A stretch of DNA of 64,000 nucleotides, taken from NCBI RefSeq assembly GCF_900112985.1, contig NZ_FONS01000004.1:186001-250000 (forward strand), given 5' to 3'. How positions within the stretch are numbered: position 1 is the stretch's first letter; every line of letters starts with the position of its first letter. Positions 28,422 through 36,116 of the stretch are shown one piece after another. This stretch comes from Pedobacter antarcticus. Its GTDB lineage: Bacteria; Bacteroidota; Bacteroidia; Sphingobacteriales; Sphingobacteriaceae. The translations under genes and the position numbers were made by a program. Under the pieces are notes generated by a model. The model had not been told where the DNA came from. It saw only the letters and a list, made by a program, of their open reading frames with translations, and did not search any database.

Positions 28422-29879
28422 ATGAAAAAAAGAGTATTCATTTTACTTGCAGCAAGCATTGTTTTACTGCATACAGGATGTAAAAAACTAAGCGAATTTC
28501 AAATAGACCCCAATAAGTCGACCATTGCCACACCAGATTTATTACTTAATACGGTCGAACAAAAGGCTTTTCAGTCTACGAGTTTGAATGTTGCAGTTGC
28601 GACAAGACAGATGGGAATTACCGAGTCTGCATCCAATTATCAATATTATGGCTGGACCAGGAGCGATTACGGCGATTTTGACAATCTCTTGCAGGTGGTT
28701 AAAATGGAGCAGGCAGCGACCGCACAAAACAAACCAGAATATATGCCACTGGTGAAGTTTTTCAAAGCATGGTATTTTTTAAAACTAACCCAGACTTTCG
28801 GCGATATTCCTTATAGCGACGCTTTGAAAGGCGAAGATAATATCAGCTCACCAAAATATGACAAACAGGAAGATATTTACCTCAGCATATTGAACGACCT
28901 GAAAACTGCAAATGGCATGATTGACGGAAACACACCTTCTGTACAGCGTGATATTGTCTATAATGGTAATATGATGAATTGGAAGCGTGCAATCAATTCA
29001 TTAGCGTTAAGGGTATTGATGAGCTTATCGATGAAGGAAAATGACAGTCGTTTTGAGATTAAAAAGCGGTTTGCTGAAATCGTAAATAACCCGTCCCAAT
29101 ATCCGGTTTTCACGGGTAATGCAGATAATGGCCAGTTAAAATTCTACGATCTTCAGGATAATCGTTATCCATATTTTAATGATAATAGTATCCAGACTGC
29201 CTATTATATGGATGAAAGTTTTGTCAATATATTAAAACAGCTTAAGGATCCGAGATTGTTCAGCTTTGCAGATAAGGCACCGAAGTTCGCAGCATTGCCA
29301 GCAACAGATTTTAGTGCTTATGCCGGCATACAAGGAAGTGCTCCAGTTAATGAAAATGCTTTGCGTCAGATAAAAGGAGAAGCATCCAGGATTAACCCCC
29401 GGTTTTATAGCAATCCGGTGAACGAAGCCAGTATCGCAATTGGATACCCTGAGCAGCAGTTTATTTTAGCAGAAGGTGTGACCAGGGGCTGGATCGGAGG
29501 AAGTGCAAATGATTATTATCAGAATGGAATTGCGGCTTCCATGAGTTTTTATAATATTGATCAGACGACTATCAAAAATTATTTGTCACAGAGCGAATTG
29601 CAGTTGGGCAATAATGCTGTTTCACAGATTATTACTCAAAAATATATTGCTTCGTTTATGAACAGCAGCTGGCAACCATTTTTCGAACAGAGACGTACTG
29701 GTTTTCCGGTTTTTGAGGTTTCCGGTTCAGGCGTGTTGAATAATAAACGCGTACCTAAACGCTGGATGTATCCGGAGTCGGACTTGCAGGTAAATCAGCA
29801 GCATGTGATTGATGCAATTAGCAGGCAGTTTCCGGAGGGAGATAATATAAACGGAGTAATGTGGCTCCTTAAGCCATAA
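28422..29879 (+). CDS. SusD/RagB-family nutrient-binding lipoprotein
   Basis: A 485-residue lipoprotein with lipobox HTGC (lipid Cys at residue 20). It belongs to the SusD-like group with TPR-type helices (SKYDKQ-like segments such as EYMPLVKFFKAWYFLKLTQTFGDIPYSDAL) and the C-terminal QIITQKYIASF / FEQRRTGFPV blocks. It would form the lid of the SusC barrel and bind the substrate at the cell surface. Directly after susC and before a phosphodiesterase-like gene, so the substrate may carry phosphate groups. Substrate is inference. Confidence 0.92.
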   Translation: MKKRVFILLAASIVLLHTGCKKLSEFQIDPNKSTIATPDLLLNTVEQKAFQSTSLNVAVATRQMGITESASNYQYYGWTRSDYGDFDNLLQVVKMEQAATAQNKPEYMPLVKFFKAWYFLKLTQTFGDIPYSDALKGEDNISSPKYDKQEDIYLSILNDLKTANGMIDGNTPSVQRDIVYNGNMMNWKRAINSLALRVLMSLSMKENDSRFEIKKRFAEIVNNPSQYPVFTGNADNGQLKFYDLQDNRYPYFNDNSIQTAYYMDESFVNILKQLKDPRLFSFADKAPKFAALPATDFSAYAGIQGSAPVNENALRQIKGEASRINPRFYSNPVNEASIAIGYPEQQFILAEGVTRGWIGGSANDYYQNGIAASMSFYNIDQTTIKNYLSQSELQLGNNAVSQIITQKYIASFMNSSWQPFFEQRRTGFPVFEVSGSGVLNNKRVPKRWMYPESDLQVNQQHVIDAISRQFPEGDNINGVMWLLKP

Positions 29880-29924
29880 GTTCTGAACTCAATTCTTATA
29901 TTCATCAATACGATCAGATATTAC

Positions 29925-31154
29925 ATGAAAAAAATATTTATTTGCGGCCTTTTACTGCTGAGTGTCAGTGGTTATGCGCAATCTAAGCGAAAAGTAGTTT
30001 ATGTTATTGCAGATGGCATTCCACCAGATGTCATAGAAAAATTGGAATTACCAAACTTCAAACGTATAATCAATGAAGGTACTTACCTCAGGATACATGT
30101 TGGAGGCGATAAGGGAAGTTATAATGAGACACCGACTATTTCTGCAGTAGGGTATAACAGCCTGCTTACCGGAACCTGGGTGAACAAACATAATGTGCCG
30201 GATAATGATATTAAGGAACCTAACTATAATTATCAAAATATATTCAGGTTATTTAAATCCCAATTTCCAGACAAAAAGACGGGGATATATTCTAGCTGGA
30301 CAGATAACCGTACTAAGCTTTTAGGGCATCGACTGCCTTCGGCCGGTAATTTACAGGTCGATTATATTGCCGACGGTTATGAATTGGATACGTTGAATTT
30401 CAAGCATGATAAGCAGCGCGATTTTATGCACAGCATCGATGAAAAAGTCGTGGAACAAGCGGCATTGAGCATCAGAAAAGATGCACCTGATTTGTCCTGG
30501 GTATACCTGGAATATACAGATGATATGGGGCATATGTATGGTGATAGTCCTAAATATTATGCATCAGTTCAAATGCTGGATGTTCAGATGGGTAAAATAT
30601 ATGATGCCATCAACGAGCGTAAAAGGAAGTTTAAAGAAGACTGGCTGCTAATTATTACAACAGATCATGGGCGTAGCGAAAAAGATGGTAAAGGACATGG
30701 CGGGCAATCAGACAGGCAGCGTAATACCTGGTTGGTAACTAACAGTAATGACTTGAATAAATACGCACATACTTATGATCCAGGGATTGTAGATATTATG
30801 CCTACGATCGCCAGGTATTCGGGTGTACAAATCCCCAAAGATGTTTTGGAGGAAATTGATGGAACACCACTGATTGGCCCGGTGTCAGTAGCAGATATGA
30901 AAGTCAATTACATTCAGGGAGATATTGACCTCAGCTGGAAGGTGATTGAGAACTCCGGGAATGTTAAAATATGGGTTACTACTACCAATAACTTCAAGAC
31001 AGGTGGAAAGGATACCTATCATATGGTCAAAGAAGTTCCGGTAAAGGATGGGCATGCATTAATTAATGTGAAAGAATATCCTTCTGAATTTTATAAAATT
31101 GTAATCGAAGCGCCCGCTAATACATTAAATAAGTGGCTTTTTGTAGAAAAATAG
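29925..31154 (+). CDS. alkaline-phosphatase superfamily, nucleotide pyrophosphatase/phosphodiesterase-like
   Basis: A 409-residue exported enzyme (signal peptide about 1-18, GYAQ cleavage). Metal and catalytic motifs are in place: VVYVIADGIPPD (first Asp), the nucleophile Thr in NETPTISAVGYNSLLTGTW, DDMGHMYGD (Asp-His pair) and TTDHGRSEKDGKGHGG (Asp-His then His). The last 80 residues are a beta domain. It would cleave phosphodiester or pyrophosphate bonds in the periplasm or at the surface. Placed at the end of the sigma/FecR/SusC/SusD unit, it probably processes the imported substrate. Confidence 0.88.
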   Translation: MKKIFICGLLLLSVSGYAQSKRKVVYVIADGIPPDVIEKLELPNFKRIINEGTYLRIHVGGDKGSYNETPTISAVGYNSLLTGTWVNKHNVPDNDIKEPNYNYQNIFRLFKSQFPDKKTGIYSSWTDNRTKLLGHRLPSAGNLQVDYIADGYELDTLNFKHDKQRDFMHSIDEKVVEQAALSIRKDAPDLSWVYLEYTDDMGHMYGDSPKYYASVQMLDVQMGKIYDAINERKRKFKEDWLLIITTDHGRSEKDGKGHGGQSDRQRNTWLVTNSNDLNKYAHTYDPGIVDIMPTIARYSGVQIPKDVLEEIDGTPLIGPVSVADMKVNYIQGDIDLSWKVIENSGNVKIWVTTTNNFKTGGKDTYHMVKEVPVKDGHALINVKEYPSEFYKIVIEAPANTLNKWLFVEK

Positions 31155-31176
31155 TCTGTCTTAGCTTGGTAAATAT

Positions 31177-31209
31177 AAAAATAGAGTGCCTTGAAAGCAC
31201 TCTATTTTT
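31177..31209. terminator. intrinsic terminator after the SusCD-phosphodiesterase operon
   Basis: AAAAATAGAGTGC (31177-31189), a 7-base loop and GCACTCTATTTTT (31197-31209) form a 13-bp stem with A- and T-rich flanks, 23 bases after the phosphodiesterase stop. Confidence 0.85.
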
Positions 31210-31261
31210 GTTGCAGTGCTGTGATTTCGAATGTTCAATTTTGACATATAAAAAATAAAAT

Positions 31262-32200
31262 ATGATGAAAGCAATCATTTTAAAAGAGTTTGGATCTGCC
31301 GATCAGCTGCAAATCCAAGAGTTGGAGATACCAGCAGTAAAGGAACAAGAAGTGTTGATCCGGGTAAAAGCAATAAGCATAAATCCAGTAGATATAAAAA
31401 CCCGAGAAGGTAAAGGGGCTGCCGGAAAAATCGGAGAGGAGAGGCCGATTATTTTGGGTTGGGATATCTCCGGGATTGTAACGGAATCGCGGTCTGAGAG
31501 GTTCAAAGTTGGCGATGAGGTATTTGGAATGGTCAACTTCCCCGGGCACGGTAAAGCTTATGCGGAATATGTATCGGCACCTGCCGATCAACTGGTACTA
31601 AAACCTGTATCAATAAGCCATATCGATGCAGCTGCAGCTACGCTGGCGGCTTTGACAGCATGGCAGGCCCTGGTAACCAATGCGAAGGTTAAAGCTGGAG
31701 ATCGTGTATTAATTCATGCTGCGGCTGGTGGGGTAGGAAATTACGCGGTACAGATTGCCAAGCACCTCGGCGCCTATGTAATTGGAACTTCTTCCGGTGC
31801 AAAAAAAGATTTTGTACTTAGTCTGGGTGCAGACGAGCATATAGATTACACAGCTGTTCCTTTTGAGCAGGCCACGAGAGATATTGATTTTGTGCTGGAC
31901 ACCATCGGCGGTGACAACATAGACCGGTCTTTGAAAGTGATTAAAAAGGGGGGCACGATAATCAGCATTCCTTCCGGATTCAGAGAAATGGTGGCCGAAA
32001 AAACAAAGGATTCAGGAATTAACGGATATTTCATAATGGTGCAATCGGATGGTCAGGATATGCAGCAGATTGCAAGGTTACTAGAAAATGGTCAGCTTAA
32101 ATCTCATGTATCGCAGGTCTTTGATTTCGAAGATATGATAATTGCCCATAAAGCACTGGAAACCGGGAGGACGCAAGGGAAAATAGTTGTCAGGTTATAA
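31262..32200 (+). CDS. zinc-independent NADP-dependent oxidoreductase (quinone oxidoreductase type)
   Basis: A 312-residue medium-chain dehydrogenase/reductase. N-terminal GroES-like domain (about 28-110, IKTREGKGAAG-KIGEERPIILGWDISG) and NAD(P)-binding domain with AAAGGVGNYAVQIAKHLGAYVIGTSS and the SLGADEHIDY segment. The Cys/His zinc ligands of alcohol dehydrogenases are absent, which fits the quinone/enone reductase branch. Two ATGs in a row (31262 and 31265) could start it. Flanked by terminators on both sides, so it is a single-gene unit. Physiological substrate is unknown. Confidence 0.9.
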   Translation: MMKAIILKEFGSADQLQIQELEIPAVKEQEVLIRVKAISINPVDIKTREGKGAAGKIGEERPIILGWDISGIVTESRSERFKVGDEVFGMVNFPGHGKAYAEYVSAPADQLVLKPVSISHIDAAAATLAALTAWQALVTNAKVKAGDRVLIHAAAGGVGNYAVQIAKHLGAYVIGTSSGAKKDFVLSLGADEHIDYTAVPFEQATRDIDFVLDTIGGDNIDRSLKVIKKGGTIISIPSGFREMVAEKTKDSGINGYFIMVQSDGQDMQQIARLLENGQLKSHVSQVFDFEDMIIAHKALETGRTQGKIVVRL

Positions 32201-32216
32201 TAAGCCTGAAAAAGGA

Positions 32217-32247
32217 AAACGGGAATGATCTCCGACCATTCCCGTTT
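32217..32247. terminator. hairpin terminator after the oxidoreductase gene
   Basis: AAACGGGAATG (32217-32227) pairs perfectly with CATTCCCGTTT (32237-32247) around a 9-base loop, 17 bases after the stop codon. The T-run is short (three T). Confidence 0.7.
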
Positions 32248-32360
32248 AATCTAAATTAACGCTCTCATATACTAAAGCGTTCAAAACAATAAATTATTGT
32301 GCCGTTCTAAAATTAATTCATGATTTTTCTAAATCATCACTACTTTTATAGAATTCAGGC

Positions 32361-32924
32361 ATGCAAGACATATTACGTCAACATATAGAGAAAATAGTGT
32401 CATTGAGTGACGAGGAATTTGCTTTCGTACGTACTCATTTTACAGCCAAAAAATTTAAGAAGCACCAATTTCTTATACAGGAAGGTGAACCGGTGAAATA
32501 CTTTTATTTTGTAGTTTCCGGGCTTTTAAAGCTTGTACACACCGATAATACGGGAAAGGAGCATATTGTTTCTTTTGCTATGGAAGATTGGTGGGAAAGT
32601 GATTTTTATGCGTTCTATACACAAACTGCAGCAACACTGTCGCTGGAATGTGTAGAAGATACAGAAGTACTCTGCCTGTTACTCAAAGACTATAAAAAGC
32701 TGTGTGACGATCTTCAGAAGATGGAACGTTTCTTCCTCGAGAAATCAAACTATGGTTTTATCGGGTCACAAAGACGTATTATATCGTGGTTAACGTCAAA
32801 TTCTAAAGAGCGTTATGAACAGCTTCTTAAACAGTATCCCTCTCTTGTACAGCGAGTACCTAAAAGTCTGCTTGCCGCCTACCTCGGTGTTTCCCGCGAA
32901 ACATTGAGCAGACTGTCTCCTTAA
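32361..32924 (+). CDS. Crp/Fnr-family transcriptional regulator
   Basis: A 187-residue regulator. Residues 1-110 are a cyclic-nucleotide-binding-type beta roll (LIQEGEPVKYFYFVVSGLLKLV, then DWWESDFYAF). The full cAMP-binding motif is not evident, so the effector may differ or be absent. Residues about 135-187 form the winged helix, with LLAAYLGVSRETLSRLS as recognition helix; the protein ends right after it. Such short Crp-like proteins are common in Bacteroidota. The target is unknown; divergent targets are not evident. Confidence 0.88.
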   Translation: MQDILRQHIEKIVSLSDEEFAFVRTHFTAKKFKKHQFLIQEGEPVKYFYFVVSGLLKLVHTDNTGKEHIVSFAMEDWWESDFYAFYTQTAATLSLECVEDTEVLCLLLKDYKKLCDDLQKMERFFLEKSNYGFIGSQRRIISWLTSNSKERYEQLLKQYPSLVQRVPKSLLAAYLGVSRETLSRLSP

Positions 32925-33050
32925 TGCTGTGATATAACTCACTTTTTATTCGTGCGCTTTGTCAAGAGCCAGTTCCATGGGTTATCTGCAGATTTGAATA
33001 TAAATTTTAAATAAGCGCCAGTGTTGGTGCGAATTCAAAGCCCTGATAAA

Positions 33051-33440
33051 ATGGAAACAAGAAATATTAATCCCTGGAAATGGCAGGATACACGTAGTTA
33101 CTCACAAGCTGTTGAAGTTAAAAATGTCGAAAGTACGCTGTATTGCTCAGGCCAGGCGGCTATAGATGCGAATGGAATATCAAGTAACGAAGATATGAAG
33201 TCCCAGCTCATTCTGGCATTGCAGAATCTGGAACAAGTGATTCAGGAAGCCGGTTATGAATGCAAAGGTATTGTCCGGTTGAATATCTACACGACCTCAA
33301 CTGCCGAACTTTGGCCTCATTTTGATATTTTCCAGAACTGGATAGCGAAATACGGCATTAAACAAGCAACGACCCTATTAGAAGTAAAAAGTCTTTTCGA
33401 AACATTAAAAGTCGAATTTGAAGCTACAGTAGTAAAATAA
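33051..33440 (+). CDS. RidA/YjgF-family protein
   Basis: About 129 residues from the ATG at 33051; the open frame extends to a GTG at 33021. It has the RidA core (TLYCSGQAAIDANGISS, then NLEQVIQEAGYECKGIVRLNIYT and FETLKVEFEATVV). RidA proteins are trimers that hydrolyse reactive enamine/imine intermediates from pyridoxal-phosphate enzymes. The Arg that binds the carboxylate in true RidA (usually in the IVRVNVYL... segment and near C terminus E-x-x-A) is present as IVRLNIYT, so activity is plausible. Single gene after the Crp regulator. Confidence 0.87.
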   Translation: METRNINPWKWQDTRSYSQAVEVKNVESTLYCSGQAAIDANGISSNEDMKSQLILALQNLEQVIQEAGYECKGIVRLNIYTTSTAELWPHFDIFQNWIAKYGIKQATTLLEVKSLFETLKVEFEATVVK

Positions 33441-33508
33441 CTGAGATCAGAACAAGTGCTTTTAATCAAAGGTTAATTATGTCATGCTCGGGTTTCGCTA
33501 AGTTTCGA

Positions 33509-33579
33509 TTCATACTTCCTTCACTGTTTATTCATAGTTCCTTCATACTTCCTTCAATCGAAATTGAAGGAAGTATGAA
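33509..33579. repeat. direct repeats ending in a perfect 17-bp hairpin
   Basis: This sits in the 330-base gene-free stretch 33441-33770. Three direct copies of TTCATAcTTCCTTCA occur at 33509-33523, 33531-33545 (one change, C to G) and 33542-33556. The last extends to TTCATACTTCCTTCAAT (33542-33558), a CGAA tetraloop, and the perfect inverse ATTGAAGGAAGTATGAA (33563-33579). No coding potential is seen nearby. It could be an RNA hairpin, a DNA-protein site or a decayed mobile-element end. Confidence 0.8.
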
Positions 33580-33770
33580 CGGACATTGGATGCAGTCCGA
33601 CCAGGATCCGCAATAATGACGAAATACACCTTCTCGTCTGACGATAAACAGAATAAATAGGAATACTACGAATTGCTCAATCATTATTGATAGGAGAAGC
33701 GCGCAGGAATAGTTCTTTAATTTTATTTGTAAGGCTTAAATTGTTTTTCCGACTAAGCCATAAAAACAAT

Positions 33771-34190
33771 ATGAAAATTCAAAAAATGGGATACGCTTTT
33801 GGTGTAATTGCGACATCGTTAGTATTATTATGGATTGGTATTCTGAAGTTTACTGCTGCGGAGGCTGCCGCTATCAAACCTCTTGTAGAGCATAGCTTTT
33901 TAATGAGCTGGATGTATAAAATTGCTTCGGTAAATATCGTATCAGTTCTAATAGGTCTGTTTGAAATAATCACAGGTCTGCTCTTATTGCTTTCTTTTCG
34001 GATTAAAATAGCCGGAAAAATAGGAGGGTATCTCGCGTTAATCATATTTCTGACAACAATTAGCTTTCTTGTTACCACACCTGGGATTTGGAAAAAGGTT
34101 GAGTTTGTACTTGTAACCGACTTTTTCATTCTAAAAGACCTGGCATTTCTAGCTATATCCTTACAGGTAATTGAGCGTCACTCAGATTAA
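33771..34190 (+). CDS. DUF417 (YkgB-like) membrane protein
   Basis: A 139-residue membrane protein from the ATG at 33771 (MKIQKMGYAFGVIATSLVLL); the upstream part of the open frame is not protein-like. Four hydrophobic segments are visible, with the family features LWIGILKFTAAEAAAIKPLV, HSFLMSWMY and LTTISFLVTTPG. Homologues called YkgB are sometimes linked to reactive-chlorine stress; the function is not settled. At about 140 residues it is shorter than the usual 190-200, missing part of the C terminus. It precedes, but is separated from, the BlaI operon. Confidence 0.82.
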   Translation: MKIQKMGYAFGVIATSLVLLWIGILKFTAAEAAAIKPLVEHSFLMSWMYKIASVNIVSVLIGLFEIITGLLLLLSFRIKIAGKIGGYLALIIFLTTISFLVTTPGIWKKVEFVLVTDFFILKDLAFLAISLQVIERHSD

Positions 34191-34197
34191 TATCTCT

Positions 34198-34254
34198 AAA
34201 AGTTAGTATACAACTGGAAAGTCAGTTGTATAACTAACTTTTAGTTGTGTAACT
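34198..34254. promoter_or_regulatory. large dyad and repeated AGTTGTrTAACT elements, predicted BlaI-type operator
   Basis: AAAAGTTAGTATACAACTG (34198-34216) and CAGTTGTATAACTAACTTTT (34223-34242) form a near-perfect inverted repeat (one base shorter in the left arm) around a 6-base spacer. AGTTGTATAACT and then AGTTGTGTAACT (34243-34254) repeat the same half sites. The core TACA-n-TGTA spacing is the kind bound by BlaI/MecI/CopY repressors. It ends 24 bases before the blaI-like start, so repression of its own operon is expected. Confidence 0.7.
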
Positions 34255-34278
34255 GAAATATAAGTTATACCTTCGGAT

Positions 34279-34641
34279 ATGGAAGAATTAACCAGAAGCG
34301 AAGAAAGGGTAATGCAGGTCCTTTGGAAACTGCAAAGCGCATTTGTCAAGGATATTATTGAAGCACTGGACGAAGAGCCGAAGCCACCATATAATACAAT
34401 CTCCTCCACAGTAAGGTTGCTGGAGAAAAAAGGTTATGTATCCTACAAAGCGTATGGAAAAACTTATGAGTATTTTCCTGCGATAAGTAAGGCAGCGTAT
34501 ACAAAGACAACCTTCTCAAAAATGTTTGCTGGATATTTTGATAGTTCACCTGCAAGTTTACTCTCATTTATGGTTAAAGAGGAGCAGTTAAGCGAACAGG
34601 ATGTTGAAAATCTCAAAGCTTTGATCAAGAAAAAATCCTGA
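34279..34641 (+). CDS. BlaI/MecI/CopY-family repressor
   Basis: A 120-residue winged-helix protein of the BlaI/MecI type (RSEERVMQVLWKLQSAFVKDII, then NTISSTVRLLEKKGYVSYKA). The C-terminal part (YFDSSPASLLSFMVKEEQLS) is the dimerisation region. Homologues are inactivated when a partner membrane metalloprotease (BlaR1/MecR1) cuts them or triggers their loss. The partner here is the gene 2 bases downstream. A matching operator lies just upstream. Confidence 0.92.
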   Translation: MEELTRSEERVMQVLWKLQSAFVKDIIEALDEEPKPPYNTISSTVRLLEKKGYVSYKAYGKTYEYFPAISKAAYTKTTFSKMFAGYFDSSPASLLSFMVKEEQLSEQDVENLKALIKKKS

Positions 34642-34643
34642 TC

Positions 34644-36107
34644 ATGGAATTCATCTATTATCTGCTGAAAGTCAGTATATGTCTGGCGCTTTTTTTCGGA
34701 ACTTACGTGCTGTTCTTAAAGAAACTAAGCTTTTTTAAAGGTAATCGCGCGTATCTGGTTGCCACATTGCTGCTCAGTTTTACGATTCCTTCCCTGAAAT
34801 TTGAGCGAAGTCAGGAGATTATTGCTCCCCGGTTTTTTGGCGACTACGATACTGTAGAACATATATCAGGTAAATCACTTTCACCAATAGTGATCAGTGA
34901 TGCGACTGGTTTCCTGTCACTTTCAGATTTGTTTTTTTACACATATCTTTTAGTTATGCTGATGTTTTTGTCAGTAAGCTTCTTTAAAATATATCAGTTA
35001 ATCCGGTATGCCGATGCTGAGTTTACCCGTATCGACGGTTTAAAGGTCATTTATAAGAAAAGCGGCTTTGTTAACTGCTCCTTTTTTAATTACGTTTTTA
35101 TAGATCGGGACAGTCTGACAAAAAATGAAATGCAGATACTGTTAGCACATGAACGGGTTCATGCGAAACAGCTGCATACGCTCGATAAATTAGTTTTATT
35201 GCTTTGTAAATCGTTGCTGTGGTTCAATCCAGTTATTTATTGGTATGAAAAGGCTTTAGAAGAGGTACATGAATTTGAAGCCGACCAGATCACAGCAACT
35301 GAGTTTTCTGCTGATACCTATGCAAACCTGCTTATCGGACTTGCTTCAAAGAAACCATCAAATCCAATTCTCCATAGTTTCAGCAGGCAGCCACTTAAAA
35401 CCAGGATTGTAAGGCTGTTTACAAAGACATCATCCCCTAGATTGAGGTGGTCTTATTTAACCATTATTCCATTACTTGTTTGCCTAAGTTGGATATTTGC
35501 ATTTAAAGCGCCTGATATCTCCCTGAAACAGGTTGCCGGGAACAGCAATTTTGTGTTGGTTTTGGACGCCGGGCATGGGGGTACAGATAAGGGAGCTGAG
35601 GGTGGTGGCATTTTGGAAAAAGACCTGGCATTGCTAATCTTGCAAAAGGTAAACAGCATTGCAAACGAAAGAAATGTTAAAGTTGTCACGACGAGAAATA
35701 TAGACCAGTATCTATCTTTAAAGGATCGTGTTAAATCAAAAGGCGATCTATTGGTTTCATTTCATCTGGGTCAGGATATTGATCCTAAAATTAACGGAAT
35801 CCAGCTGCTGGTTGGAAATGCCGGCGCAGATAGTGTGAAACGTAAAAGGTTAGATCAAATTAGTTATCAGTTATATAAAAACTTAAGTCAGCTCAAAGAA
35901 ATTGCAGTAGACAACACACCAAAAGAAGTTGAAAGCCTGTATATTTTAAACAAAAGCAGCGCGCCGGCAATTATCCTTGAATTAGGTTATTTAAGCAATA
36001 AAAATGACAGGGATTATTTGACTAACCCCGTAAAACAGGAAGAGTTAGCAAACACAATCGTAAGTTCTATAATAGAATACAACACCATCCTAAATCGGGA
36101 AAAATAG
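34644..36107 (+). CDS. BlaR1-like M56 peptidase fused to N-acetylmuramoyl-L-alanine amidase
   Basis: A 487-residue protein. The N-terminal part has four hydrophobic segments and the M56 metalloprotease motif HERVH (His169 and His173) with a downstream ligand in EFEADQ near residue 211. A last membrane segment (about 272-292) leads to an Amidase_3 domain (about 300-487). All four amidase active-site positions are visible: His311 in LDAGHGG, Glu325 in LEKDLA, His374 in VSFHLG and Glu446 in IILELGYLSN. BlaR1 normally ends in a penicillin-binding sensor domain instead. The gene lies 2 bases after the repressor and 9 bases before a TonB receptor. Confidence 0.88.
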   Translation: MEFIYYLLKVSICLALFFGTYVLFLKKLSFFKGNRAYLVATLLLSFTIPSLKFERSQEIIAPRFFGDYDTVEHISGKSLSPIVISDATGFLSLSDLFFYTYLLVMLMFLSVSFFKIYQLIRYADAEFTRIDGLKVIYKKSGFVNCSFFNYVFIDRDSLTKNEMQILLAHERVHAKQLHTLDKLVLLLCKSLLWFNPVIYWYEKALEEVHEFEADQITATEFSADTYANLLIGLASKKPSNPILHSFSRQPLKTRIVRLFTKTSSPRLRWSYLTIIPLLVCLSWIFAFKAPDISLKQVAGNSNFVLVLDAGHGGTDKGAEGGGILEKDLALLILQKVNSIANERNVKVVTTRNIDQYLSLKDRVKSKGDLLVSFHLGQDIDPKINGIQLLVGNAGADSVKRKRLDQISYQLYKNLSQLKEIAVDNTPKEVESLYILNKSSAPAIILELGYLSNKNDRDYLTNPVKQEELANTIVSSIIEYNTILNREK

Positions 36108-36116
36108 CAAAATAAC

